Shown here: positions 30,159 to 39,543 of the stretch, piece after piece
Position numbering within the stretch: the first letter of the stretch is position 1
How the letters are laid out: each line of letters opens with the position of its first letter
DNA from: a bacterium
GTDB taxonomy: Bacteria; Patescibacteriota; Gracilibacteria; UBA4473
Direction of reading: 5' to 3'
DNA length: 64,000 nucleotides
Assembly: GCA_009995455.1 (NCBI GenBank)
Contig: JAACPJ010000002.1
Coordinates: forward strand, 124,001 to 188,000
Made by a program: the position numbers and the translations under genes
The notes under the pieces: generated by a model
Seen by the model: the letters and a program-made list of their open reading frames with translations, nothing else
The model's database searches: none
What the model was told of the DNA's origin: nothing

Positions 30159-30233
30159 GCGCGTGTCGTATAATGGCTATTATCCCGGCCTTCCAAGCCG
30201 ATGACGTGGGTTCGATTCCCACCACGCGCTCCA
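30159..30233 (+). tRNA. tRNA-Gly(UCC), CCA encoded
   Basis: GCGCGTG/CACGCGC acceptor, anticodon loop CTTCCAA, T-arm GTGGGTTCGATTCCCAC, 3' TCCA. Confidence 0.93.
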
Positions 30234-30236
30234 AAG

Positions 30237-30277
30237 AAAGTCTGTTACTCCCGAAGGGGGTGCCAGACTTTTTTTTT
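30237..30277 (+). terminator. intrinsic terminator after tRNA-Gly
   Basis: AAAGTCTG..CTCCC-gaa-GGGGG..CAGACTTTTTTTTT. Confidence 0.85.
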
Positions 30278-30298
30278 GATTTCACGTCCGTGAAATCA
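30277..30298. repeat. perfect 10-bp inverted repeat
   Basis: TGATTTCACG-TC-CGTGAAATCA. Confidence 0.85.
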
Positions 30299-30387
30299 CA
30301 TCGAACCCATGGGTTCGCAAATTTCTCCAAGAGCCACAAGCGATTGGTTAGAAATTGCCTCTGTTCAAACTTTGTTTGATAAAGAGT

Positions 30388-30404
30388 TTCCCACCACGCG
30401 CTCC
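30388..30404 (+). repeat. 17-bp direct duplication of the tRNA-Gly 3' end (possible att scar)
   Basis: TTCCCACCACGCGCTCC identical to 30216-30232 within tRNA-Gly. Confidence 0.7.
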
Positions 30405-30409
30405 TCTAA

Positions 30410-30814
30410 TTAAACAAGAGTCACGACAACTTTTCCAAAAATGCTCAAAAATAAAATGAGTATACATAAGAAAAGAAATACACGACCACTCTTAGTGTTA
30501 ATGAAGTTAGGAAAAAATGATATTCCAAGTGGCAAGACTAAGAGCAACACAGCCAAGGTAGAAAAAGGGAGCAAGTATTCAGAATCTAACAATACCTGTT
30601 TTATGTTTGGCAATAGCTCATCCTTAGAAATCCGACCACTATAGAAAAGCCACGCAATAATTAATGCCCAAAGAGTCGTGTAAATATAAAGACTTGATTT
30701 AACAGTAAAGTCTATACTCTTTTGGGCTATTACACCTTTTTTGTAGAGATATTCCGCCCAGGTTATCAAAGTTTTTTTTATTCTATTTAGGTTACGGCTT
30801 ATTTTTCCTTTCAT
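30410..30814 (-). CDS. hypothetical membrane protein, 134 aa
   Basis: Three hydrophobic segments; located inside the tRNA-flanked accessory region. Confidence 0.6.
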   Translation of the reverse strand: MKGKISRNLNRIKKTLITWAEYLYKKGVIAQKSIDFTVKSSLYIYTTLWALIIAWLFYSGRISKDELLPNIKQVLLDSEYLLPFSTLAVLLLVLPLGISFFPNFINTKSGRVFLFLCILILFLSIFGKVVVTLV

Positions 30815-30950
30815 GTATCCATAAATACTGGTTAGATCAAAATAATCCAGTAAGCCTGAATCTCAGCGCCTGTGATGGCAGTCATCGTTTGTAGGCTGTG
30901 TACAGTGCGTGGCGCTCGAGGCTGCCCCGAGCCCCCTTTCTAAGTAAAGG

Positions 30951-32210
30951 TTAAAATTCAATTGGTTCAACCGTCTCAAATTTAAAATCATCTGTTTGTT
31001 TATTGATTATATGAATCAAGGCCTCACCAATATGAAATCCTAAATTCACAGGCACAGCATTTCCAACTTGTTTGTACTGAGAATTCACAGAACCATGAAA
31101 CGCCCAATCATCAGGAAAAGTTTGTATTCTAGCAGATTCTCTAATAGTTAGAGGGCGAGTCTCTTCTGGATGACAACGCTCAGTTTGTTTTTGTGCAGGG
31201 CTACAAAGAATCGTTAAACTTGGTTCATTCCAGCTAAGTCTCCTAGCCATACCAGTTTTCCCTCCACCTAAATAAAAACTTTTCCCCATATATTCTTTCT
31301 GAATATCAATTGGTAAATCCTTCCAGTATCCACCAGGTGGTACTAGCTTTAAGATTTTATGCTTCTTTTCATTGTAAGCCTGCCCTTCAGACTTTGGCAC
31401 ATTTTCTAAAGCTTCTTTTAAAGACACTGTGTAATTTTTCTCCTTAGGATATAACATTTTAAGGTCTAGGTCTTTTCTAATTGCCATAATTATAAGACGC
31501 TCACGTTTTTGCGGGACATCTAAATACTGTGATTTCATTAATTTAAACGAAACTTTATATCCAATTTCATCAAGTACAGATAACATGGTGTCTAATGTCT
31601 TTCCCCCATCGTGGCTAATTAATCCTTTAACATTTTCACCAATAGCTACCTTCGGCGAAACCTCTTTTACACAACGCGCGAACTCAAAAAATAAAGTACC
31701 GCGTGTATCGTCAAATCCTAATTTTTTACCCGCGAAGGAAAAAGCTTGGCAGGGGAATCCAGCCTCAACTACATCAACTTTATTCTTATATTTTTTGAAA
31801 CATAGCTTTGAGACATCTTCATTCAACACATCAACACTTTTAAAGTTATTTTTAAGTGTTTGGGATGCATCCTTATCAATTTCTACTAACAATTTATGCT
31901 TAAGACCTGCGTTTTTAAATCCAAGAGCAGTCCCGCCAGCCCCAGAAAAAAGGTCTATTACTTGTATATCATGCGACTTATTGTTTTTTAGAATCTTATA
32001 ATTATTTTCATTACAACTAATTCCGCTCAACTTTGATTGAATTCTAGAAACTTCCTCAGTATCAAAAATACGGTAGTTATTTTCGTTACGCTTACCTTTT
32101 ATCAAACCCTGTTTTTCCCACCGCCTGACACTGTCAGCACTAATATTTAGAGCCTTACATACGTCATTAACAGTCATAAAAACAGCGTCGCCTTGGGTTT
32201 TCACTTTCAT
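30951..32210 (-). CDS. C5-cytosine DNA methyltransferase with N-terminal MerR-like HTH
   Basis: DVCKALNISADSVRRWEKQGLIKGKRNENNYRIF HTH; DLFSGAGGTALGF, EAGFPCQAFSFAGK, ENVKGL, QKRERLIIMAIR, QVGNAVPVNLG. Confidence 0.95.
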   Translation of the reverse strand: MKVKTQGDAVFMTVNDVCKALNISADSVRRWEKQGLIKGKRNENNYRIFDTEEVSRIQSKLSGISCNENNYKILKNNKSHDIQVIDLFSGAGGTALGFKNAGLKHKLLVEIDKDASQTLKNNFKSVDVLNEDVSKLCFKKYKNKVDVVEAGFPCQAFSFAGKKLGFDDTRGTLFFEFARCVKEVSPKVAIGENVKGLISHDGGKTLDTMLSVLDEIGYKVSFKLMKSQYLDVPQKRERLIIMAIRKDLDLKMLYPKEKNYTVSLKEALENVPKSEGQAYNEKKHKILKLVPPGGYWKDLPIDIQKEYMGKSFYLGGGKTGMARRLSWNEPSLTILCSPAQKQTERCHPEETRPLTIRESARIQTFPDDWAFHGSVNSQYKQVGNAVPVNLGFHIGEALIHIINKQTDDFKFETVEPIEF

Positions 32211-32275
32211 AATAATTAATTAAGCGAAATCAATCTAATTATAACCATTGCATAATGCAAGGGTTACTCTTAATG

Positions 32276-32981
32276 TTAACTTAACAAACCCGACTCTTCA
32301 ATTTCTTTAGCGAGTTTTGTTGCTCCGTCTAACAATAGAGTTTCAGTTTCTAAATCAAATATCATTTGATTAAGACTCACTATTAACTTCGGATAAAATA
32401 GCTCAAACCCAGTTAACCGATGCCACAAATCTTGACCGACTAGAACTGGATAAGTTTCATTAATTATTTTATAGTGCTGACTTAACTGTACTTCCTCTGC
32501 ATATAAAACACCAAGAACCAAGTCAGAGTTATTTAGATCAATAACATTAGTTCGTGCTAAATTTGCGACTGCATTAAACTTTTGAATCAATGGTGCTACA
32601 TCTTCTGAATTTATAGTATTAGGTCCAGCTTTTAACTGACACCATTTCTTTCTTCCATCTATTTTATCAATAAATTCAACATCCATCCCTTTTATCAAAG
32701 ATCCACTTGCTAAGCCTAAAGCCACAATCATATTTTGGCTTTGTGTTCCAAAAGAAGTATTAATCGATGTTCCTAGAACTCTTGGATAATAATAGAGCCT
32801 TTGCGACCCCTAAAGGGCTAAAGTCATTTTGTAATATCTTTGCTAAATATTTAACAACAATCGGGTTAACATTGTAAGATTTTAGTTTCGTGTTTTTACC
32901 AGCTGAAGAACTCAAATGTTTTTCAAAAATAACCTTCTTAAGGTGCTCTGTAACTTTCAAAATTAGTTGATCTTCTGTCAT
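32276..32981 (-). pseudogene. Eco47II/Sau96I-like type II restriction endonuclease, frameshifted
   Basis: Two ORFs (32760-32981 and 32276-32731). A +1 T around 32786-32795 (minus strand CTATTATTATCC) separates ...GVAKAL from YYPRVLGTSINTSFGTQSQNMIVALGLASGS..DVEFIDKIDGRKKWCQLKAGPNTIN. Confidence 0.75.
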
Positions 32982-33078
32982 ATGTTATTGTGTTTTTTAC
33001 TTATCTAACAATAACTCTTTTAAAACATTTTCATACAAATTAAATTCTATTCCGTAACAATTTCCCATAAGTAGCCCC

Positions 33079-33119
33079 ATAAAAAATTTCTTAAGCCCCT
33101 AAGGGTTTGAGAAATTTTT
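33079..33119. terminator. probable intrinsic terminator
   Basis: AAAAAATTTCTTAAgccccTAAGGGtttGAGAAATTTTTT. Confidence 0.6.
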
Positions 33120-33271
33120 TATTTAGCACGAAGTGCTGTGGTGGGAATTGAACCCGGGTTCGATACAAGGAAGCCTATAAAAACAAGCGCCGCAGGCATT
33201 TGTTTTTTAGGCGACGCCGTCACGATAAAAGCAGGGTGAAACGAATGGAATATTCCCAATACTCTCTTAAA

Positions 33272-33302
33272 AAAAGCCCTATCAATTTGATAAGGCTTTA
33301 TG
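33272..33302 (-). terminator. intrinsic terminator of the PKD protein gene
   Basis: Minus strand: AAAGCCTTATCAAATTGATAGGGCTTTTTTT. Confidence 0.8.
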
Positions 33303-33323
33303 GTTTAGAATCTCAATCACAAA

Positions 33324-35096
33324 CTAGTAGTTGTACATTGGAGTTGGAATTTCGTAAGGACGGTAGACATACCCGTCACTCACACGCACCGTAGTAGTAG
33401 TTCTAGCCGTTTTTCCTGCTCGGTTTTTAACGGTAATAGAAACCGTGTAAGTTCCCGCTTGGTTGTATTGGTGTGTAAAAGTTGAGTTTTGTACAAAACC
33501 GCTTTCAGGCGCCATCATTGATCGAGATTGAGAAGCATAATTTCGATCCCCGTAATCAATTTGATACATCAAGTCTTGATTGTTTGGATCTGAAGCTTGA
33601 ACTCTCCAGGTTCCGGTTTGGCCGGTGGTTAGTGTTGTTGGGCCACTGATACCATGTACAACTGGCACCGCATTATTATATCGGCGTTCGGTTACTTTAA
33701 CGGTAAGCACTTTTGTCGTGCTGCCCCCAACACTCGTAGCCGTTACCCGAACCTGATAAGTCCCCGGTAAATTGTACACATGTTGAAAGCTTCGGCTTGA
33801 TCCCCAACCGCGATAATCGTTTACATCATTATTTTGGGCGTAAACTAGATCGCCCCAATTGATACTGAATTCTACTGGGCGATCGGTTGGATCTGTAGCT
33901 ACGACCTTAAAGTTTCCGGTTTCCCCAACTTCTAAAGTACTTGGTCCTGTGAAAGATGAAATCGTGGGCGCGCCATAATTACCGTTTTGAACTCGAACCG
34001 TTTTAGTAGAAACCGCTTGTTGACCATTTTGGTCGCTTACCGTTACACGAACAGTATACGTTCCAGCTTGCGAATATTGATGTGTGAAAGTCGTTGTTTG
34101 CGAAGGTCTAATTTGAGACATTTGTCGCACACCATATAAATTTTCGCCCCAATCAATTGAGTAGCTTAATTGACTATTATACCCGCCTCGAGCTTGAACC
34201 GTCCAAGTTCCGGTTTGATTAACATTAAGGCTTGAAGGCCCATCAAAACCAGTAATTACAGGCCGTCCTCCTGGATTTGGCGTTTCGCTACATTGGCCTT
34301 CATAAAGAAATCGAGCTCCCGCTAAACCAAGGTGACATCGGCTTGAGTAGGTGACTAAACGATCTCCGCCTAAGCTTCCACAGACAGGATCGTAAATCGC
34401 TGGGCAATAAGCCGAATCGTCTTGTGTTCTATCACAGAAAAAGTGAGTTAAACATTGCGTACCCGCATTGTATTGAGCTTCCCAAACGCCGTTACATTGA
34501 CTGTCTGGTGGACGATTAACCACAGGACAAAAACTTCCGCCTTGGCACTGCCAATCTATCGTACATCCATAAGTATTAGTAATCGGTTCAAATCGCCCGC
34601 CTTGGCAAGTACTTGGGTTTGGGCGAGGCGCTGGATTACATTGGGTAGCAAAGGTATTAGCTTGAAGATTTCTGCCAAAATATTCAGTGTAACCTCCCCC
34701 TGTATTGCCATAAGTATTATTATAGCCGCCATTGTTGTTATAACTGTTATTGTAAGAGTTATAATTGTTGTTTGAGTAAGTCCCATTCGCGGCGTAGTAA
34801 GCGGTCAAACCACCACCTGTGCTGTTTCCATATCCATTGTTACCTGAAAAAGTGTTATACCCTCCAATACCGACACTGCTTGGATTTTGAGCATAATTCT
34901 GATTGTAATTTGAATTGTAATTATAGTTATTGGTGTAGCCGCTACTGCCTACGTAACCATTATTAATGGGTTGATTGTAGTTAGAGCCTCCTCCAAATTG
35001 GCTTTGGTACCAGGCCGTGTAACCACCAGCCGCATTAGCTATACTAAAGAGTGATAAAGCTCCCAACGCGACAGCCGACAAAGATAATTTTTTCAT
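33324..35096 (-). CDS. secreted protein: Asn/Tyr/Gly-rich N-terminal region, Cys-rich/Kazal-like domain, three PKD domains
   Basis: NYNYNSNYNQNYAQ low complexity; CPAIYDPVCGSLGGDRLVTYSSRCHLGLAGARFLYEGQC; three ...FTHQYSQAGTYTVRVTV..-type PKD repeats. Confidence 0.85.
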   Translation of the reverse strand: MKKLSLSAVALGALSLFSIANAAGGYTAWYQSQFGGGSNYNQPINNGYVGSSGYTNNYNYNSNYNQNYAQNPSSVGIGGYNTFSGNNGYGNSTGGGLTAYYAANGTYSNNNYNSYNNSYNNNGGYNNTYGNTGGGYTEYFGRNLQANTFATQCNPAPRPNPSTCQGGRFEPITNTYGCTIDWQCQGGSFCPVVNRPPDSQCNGVWEAQYNAGTQCLTHFFCDRTQDDSAYCPAIYDPVCGSLGGDRLVTYSSRCHLGLAGARFLYEGQCSETPNPGGRPVITGFDGPSSLNVNQTGTWTVQARGGYNSQLSYSIDWGENLYGVRQMSQIRPSQTTTFTHQYSQAGTYTVRVTVSDQNGQQAVSTKTVRVQNGNYGAPTISSFTGPSTLEVGETGNFKVVATDPTDRPVEFSINWGDLVYAQNNDVNDYRGWGSSRSFQHVYNLPGTYQVRVTATSVGGSTTKVLTVKVTERRYNNAVPVVHGISGPTTLTTGQTGTWRVQASDPNNQDLMYQIDYGDRNYASQSRSMMAPESGFVQNSTFTHQYNQAGTYTVSITVKNRAGKTARTTTTVRVSDGYVYRPYEIPTPMYNY

Positions 35097-35309
35097 AATG
35101 ATGAAATACTTTATTAATTTATAACGAGTTAATAATTATTGAGTGACTCTGTTATGTTTAATTTATAAACTCCTATACATAGTTTGTCAAAGCCTTTTAA
35201 TATCAAGTTCCAATATGTCAAGCTTTCAAGTTTTTTCTCTCTTCTAACTATTTGGTCATAAGCTATTTTTATTCTACAATAATTCAGAAATTAATCGCCC
35301 GTATTACTC

Positions 35310-37181
35310 ATGACCAATCTGCCCCTAAACCTAGTTCCTAGTTTCACAAAAGCTTGTCGTCGTAGCATTCTTAAAATGCTTCACACTTCACAATCGGGTC
35401 ATCCGGGGGGAAGTTTAAGCGCGTTAGACTTTTTAGCCGTTCTTTATACTCAAAGACTTGGTTCTACTCATGAAACCGTCGTTGTTTCCAATGGGCACAT
35501 TTCTCCTGGGGTATACAGTGTGCTCGCAGAAATGGGGGCGATCGACCAACAAGCGGTGAATTCAACTTTCAGACAAATTGGTTCTATTTACGAAGGTCAC
35601 GTTACGCGTCACGTAGCGGGAGTACATTTTGGTACAGGTCCACTGGGGGTTGGAGTTTCAGCGGCCTCTGGCTTTGCTAAAGCCGAAAAATTAAAAAATT
35701 CAGGCAAAAAGGTTTTTGCCGTCATGGGTGATGGCGAAGCGCAAGAAGGCCAAGTGCACGAAATGGCTTTGTTTGCGGCGAAAGAAAAATTGAATAATTT
35801 TACCGTTTTTTGTGATTATAACCGTGTTCAATTAACCGATAGTTTGGCGGATACGATGCCCGTTGACGTAGCCGCTATTTTTGCGGCTTGCGGTTGGGAC
35901 GTTTTAGAAATTGATGGTCATGATCACGAAGCTTTGCTAACGGCGATTAATCATGAATCGGATAAACCAGTGATGATTGTTGGGCAAACTATTATGGGCT
36001 ACGGTGTGCCAATGATGGAAAGCGCGGGTCGAAACGATAAAGCCGATTGGCATGGAAAAGCTCCTAGTAGAGACGATATTAAAGCTCAGTTAGAAACCCC
36101 TGAACTGACCCTCAGTGCTGAAGAAGAAGCTCAACTGGATAACTTTAGAAAAGACGTAAAATTTAATCCGGGAAAAAATAGTTTCACGACCACTGGGACG
36201 CCTTTAAACGAGGTTTCAGCTGGTGAAGCCATAGTTTATGATCAAGACACTTTAACCGATTGCCGAAGTGCCTACGGGAAAGCATTACTTTCACTCGCTC
36301 AAGCCAATGAAACCGTGTTAGCTGGAACGGCTGATTTAGGGGGTTCTGTGATGACAAAATTTGTAAAATCGGAACTGCCTGACCAACACATTGAGTTTGG
36401 TATTTGTGAACAAAACATGGTGAGTGTAGCTGGGGGTTTATCTTTCTCTGGTTTCACGCCGTTTGTTTCAACTTTTGGCGCCTTTATGAGTTCTCGCGCG
36501 AAAGACCAAGCGCGCGTAAATGACATTAACCAAACCAATGTTAAAATGGTTTCCACCCATTGTGGTTTGAGTGTGGGCGAAGATGGTCCAACCCATCAAG
36601 CGATTGATGATATGGGAAGTTTCCTCGGAATGTTTAACACCATGGTGGCCGAACCCGCAGATCCAAACCAATGTGATCGAATTATTCGTTATATGGCGAC
36701 GCATTATGGAAATTGTTACGTTCGCATGGGACGACACAAACTACCGGTTTTAACCAAAGCTGATGGTTCAATTTTATTCGATAAAGACTACCAATATTCA
36801 TACGGACGTACCGATATTTTACGCGAAGGTTCGGCCTTAACCATAGTGGCTTCTGGCCCCATGGTCATTGAAGCGCAAAAAGCCGTAGAAGCCGCTGGTA
36901 TTGACGCTGAAATTTTAATTGCCTCAAGCCCAAAACAATTTGATGACGGCCTTAAAAAGTCTCTCGAAAAAACCGGGAAAGTCATGGTGATTGAAGATCA
37001 TAATGCTAAAAGCGGTTTTGCCTCACAGGTAACCCTATACGCGGCCCAAAACAATATTACGCTCCATAAATTTAAATCAATTGCTGTTGGTGAATATCAA
37101 CTTTCTGGTTCACCAGCAGAACTATATGACTCAGCGGGAATTGGATCAAAAGCAATTGAGATGGCTTTAAGCTCTTTCTGA
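35310..37181 (+). CDS. tkt: transketolase
   Basis: TSQSGHPGGSLSALDFLA, GPLGVGVSAASGFA, VMGDGEAQEGQVHEMA, EFGICEQNMVSVAGGLSFSG; stop TGA. Confidence 0.95.
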   Translation: MTNLPLNLVPSFTKACRRSILKMLHTSQSGHPGGSLSALDFLAVLYTQRLGSTHETVVVSNGHISPGVYSVLAEMGAIDQQAVNSTFRQIGSIYEGHVTRHVAGVHFGTGPLGVGVSAASGFAKAEKLKNSGKKVFAVMGDGEAQEGQVHEMALFAAKEKLNNFTVFCDYNRVQLTDSLADTMPVDVAAIFAACGWDVLEIDGHDHEALLTAINHESDKPVMIVGQTIMGYGVPMMESAGRNDKADWHGKAPSRDDIKAQLETPELTLSAEEEAQLDNFRKDVKFNPGKNSFTTTGTPLNEVSAGEAIVYDQDTLTDCRSAYGKALLSLAQANETVLAGTADLGGSVMTKFVKSELPDQHIEFGICEQNMVSVAGGLSFSGFTPFVSTFGAFMSSRAKDQARVNDINQTNVKMVSTHCGLSVGEDGPTHQAIDDMGSFLGMFNTMVAEPADPNQCDRIIRYMATHYGNCYVRMGRHKLPVLTKADGSILFDKDYQYSYGRTDILREGSALTIVASGPMVIEAQKAVEAAGIDAEILIASSPKQFDDGLKKSLEKTGKVMVIEDHNAKSGFASQVTLYAAQNNITLHKFKSIAVGEYQLSGSPAELYDSAGIGSKAIEMALSSF

Positions 37182-37204
37182 GATTAAATTACGATAAACT
37201 CACC

Positions 37205-39415
37205 CTACTCAGCGGCTAAATCAGCCGCTGAGTGATGTTCATATTTAAGAATACTTTCTTCGATTGGTTTCGCTCCTCGCTTTTTAGGTCTGAATTTAAC
37301 AATCACTTCCAACATGGCGGCTATTTCTAACAATTCAGCGGGTTCGGTTTGAACCCACGACACTAACGCCTGGTAAGACGCTTCTTCTAAATGATCATGG
37401 TTCGGAGATGGAACCTCAATTACGATAGTTAAACAAGGCTTAAGGTAATCACTGTAATTTTCGATTGGTAAAGGTGTCGGTGCTGAAGCGGATAAATTTT
37501 TAGATTGTTTAAAAGTTAACAGGGGCATACTGAGGCTTTGCTCTTTATCCCAGAAGGCACGAGCCGCTTCTAACAAGCTTTTCTGCAAACGTTGGCTCTC
37601 TTTTTTAGGAATTTTTACTTTATCGCATTCGCTTAAGAATTTTTGAATCGCCGACTGTTTAAGAGTCTCCTTTCTTTTTTGCGCGGCCTTGATTCTGCCA
37701 TCTTCAACGAGGTCTCTAGCGTCTCTAATTTTGGCTTGTTCAGGTGTTTCCACTAAAGGTTGGGGTCCTAATATATTTCCCCTAGGCGCTAAATCTTGAT
37801 TCACTTTTGGCTGACCAACCGGCTTTGATTTGACTCGACGGGGGGCTCGTGAAGTCTTTGGCTTTATGGATTTCTTACGTCCAGCTTGGGCCGCGTCCAT
37901 TTCTTCCCAAACAATTTTTGGCACCTGCCAATTTAACGTACGAGGGTCCAAGTCACTCAATTTTTGATTCATATCTCTAAGAACAACATGAACCGACTGC
38001 CGCACTTTTTTAGAAATACTTAAAACGAGTTCCCCACTCCGGGCTTCAAACCCAATCCCCCCTTTCATCGGTTTTAGATTATTGGCTTTCTCTAATAATT
38101 CGAGACCCGTAACTTCCATGGTTTCGATTGGTTCGATTTCAATGATTGATTTAGAAGGTTTTTCTGGCGCGTTAAGCGCTTTGACCTCCGCTTCTTCCTC
38201 TTTAATTTCTAACGCTTTTAAAGAAGCTAACTCCACTTCCCAATCTAAAGTCATGGGGTCTACATTAGAAAGCAAAATCGTATCGCGATAAACCTGAGTG
38301 AGTAAGTTTCCCTGACCATCTGCAAATACCACCAGCTGCTTATCGCCTGACCGTCCATTTAAAACAGTTGAGCCTTTTCTATTAAGGTGTTTATGACATA
38401 GTAAAGTTTTTAAATCAGCGCCGCTCATCGTGGTTTTTGTTTTTTCTGTGCGCCGCTCTGTTTTGTCGGATTTGGCAGGCTCTAAGTTTTCAGGCAAAAC
38501 CAACTGCCAATGGTGTTCAACACATAAATTAGTCAATTCTCCTGACATCAAAAAACTTATTTCACAATGACGTCTAATTAGGTCTCCCCGATAAGAAACG
38601 CCCCCACTTTTCCCCTTAAAAGCTTCTAGTGTTCCTATAGCTTCTCCGGTTTCATCTAACACGGTTAACGCACAAAAAGTTTCTAAATACTTTGTTGAAG
38701 AAGTTTCAATCGCCTTAAAAACAACGTTTAATTTATCTCTTAAATTTTTATGATCTAATTTTCTTTTCGCTTCAACTTCTGCCATTTCGGTCTGTAGATT
38801 TTGAATCCAGGTCAGCAGACGTTGATGTCTATAACTTTCAAATTGAGCCACATTAATTTGTTTCGCCACTAAGGCCTGAATACTTTGAATTAACGGCCAA
38901 TCAATGGTGTTCGCCTCAAGCCCAACCGCCTTTGAATTTAAAGCTTCAACCAAAAAAGCGGACTCAATAGGCTTTATTTCGCCAGCCAATTGGTCTGGCA
39001 GGTTTAAAACTAAAGCTTTAGGACGGAAAAATATTTCTTGCTGAGCTTTCTCTAAAGTCCAATCCATGGCTTCTAAAAGTTCTGCCATAAAAACATCAAA
39101 ATGATACTTTTTCCCAGGTTCTAGTGTAGAACGAGCATACGCCCCATCGTGCTCATGCGTGAAAAACCAAGCTTCTACGCCGCCCAAATCGTCCTCCGTT
39201 TCTGTTTCCAACAAATAATAAGGCACCGAAGAATCATAAACGGATTCATCACCAGACTGCCAAGCTGCTAAAAATTTTTCCCCCTCTAAATCAGTCGGAC
39301 TCACGAGTCTTAAAATAGAATCTGGCAAGCCTAGGAATCTGTTATCAAACTCCGTTAATTCATCTCGGTTAACATTTTCTGCTTCAACTGAAACCCGAGA
39401 TAGAGTTATTTTCAT
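37205..39415 (-). CDS. hypothetical protein with an internally duplicated domain, 736 aa
   Basis: Long ORF; two copies of RSG..LV(L)...RD..LS..DP.TL(D/N)W.V. Confidence 0.7.
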   Translation of the reverse strand: MKITLSRVSVEAENVNRDELTEFDNRFLGLPDSILRLVSPTDLEGEKFLAAWQSGDESVYDSSVPYYLLETETEDDLGGVEAWFFTHEHDGAYARSTLEPGKKYHFDVFMAELLEAMDWTLEKAQQEIFFRPKALVLNLPDQLAGEIKPIESAFLVEALNSKAVGLEANTIDWPLIQSIQALVAKQINVAQFESYRHQRLLTWIQNLQTEMAEVEAKRKLDHKNLRDKLNVVFKAIETSSTKYLETFCALTVLDETGEAIGTLEAFKGKSGGVSYRGDLIRRHCEISFLMSGELTNLCVEHHWQLVLPENLEPAKSDKTERRTEKTKTTMSGADLKTLLCHKHLNRKGSTVLNGRSGDKQLVVFADGQGNLLTQVYRDTILLSNVDPMTLDWEVELASLKALEIKEEEAEVKALNAPEKPSKSIIEIEPIETMEVTGLELLEKANNLKPMKGGIGFEARSGELVLSISKKVRQSVHVVLRDMNQKLSDLDPRTLNWQVPKIVWEEMDAAQAGRKKSIKPKTSRAPRRVKSKPVGQPKVNQDLAPRGNILGPQPLVETPEQAKIRDARDLVEDGRIKAAQKRKETLKQSAIQKFLSECDKVKIPKKESQRLQKSLLEAARAFWDKEQSLSMPLLTFKQSKNLSASAPTPLPIENYSDYLKPCLTIVIEVPSPNHDHLEEASYQALVSWVQTEPAELLEIAAMLEVIVKFRPKKRGAKPIEESILKYEHHSAADLAAE
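37207..37233. repeat. perfect 11-bp inverted repeat spanning the stop codon of the 736-aa ORF
   Basis: ACTCAGCGGCT-aaatc-AGCCGCTGAGT. Confidence 0.85.
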
Positions 39416-39543
39416 TAACTTAAAATTAAAACCAATTAGTGAAGCTTTGCAATCGGTTTTACCAAAACTAATCTTTTATAGGGCGTCATAAACTTGCCCC
39501 TAAAGCGTTAATCTTCAATAATAGAAAAAACTAAATTCAATAT

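Noticed and set aside
30277-30298. TGATTTCACG-TC-CGTGAAATCA as an origin- or CRISPR-type element
   Set aside because: A single perfect palindrome after a terminator; kept only as an inverted repeat because nothing indicates its function.
33200-33394. 64-aa plus-strand ORF MFFRRRRHDKSRVKR...
   Set aside because: Overlaps a hairpin, terminator and the end of the PKD gene; no RBS or family support.
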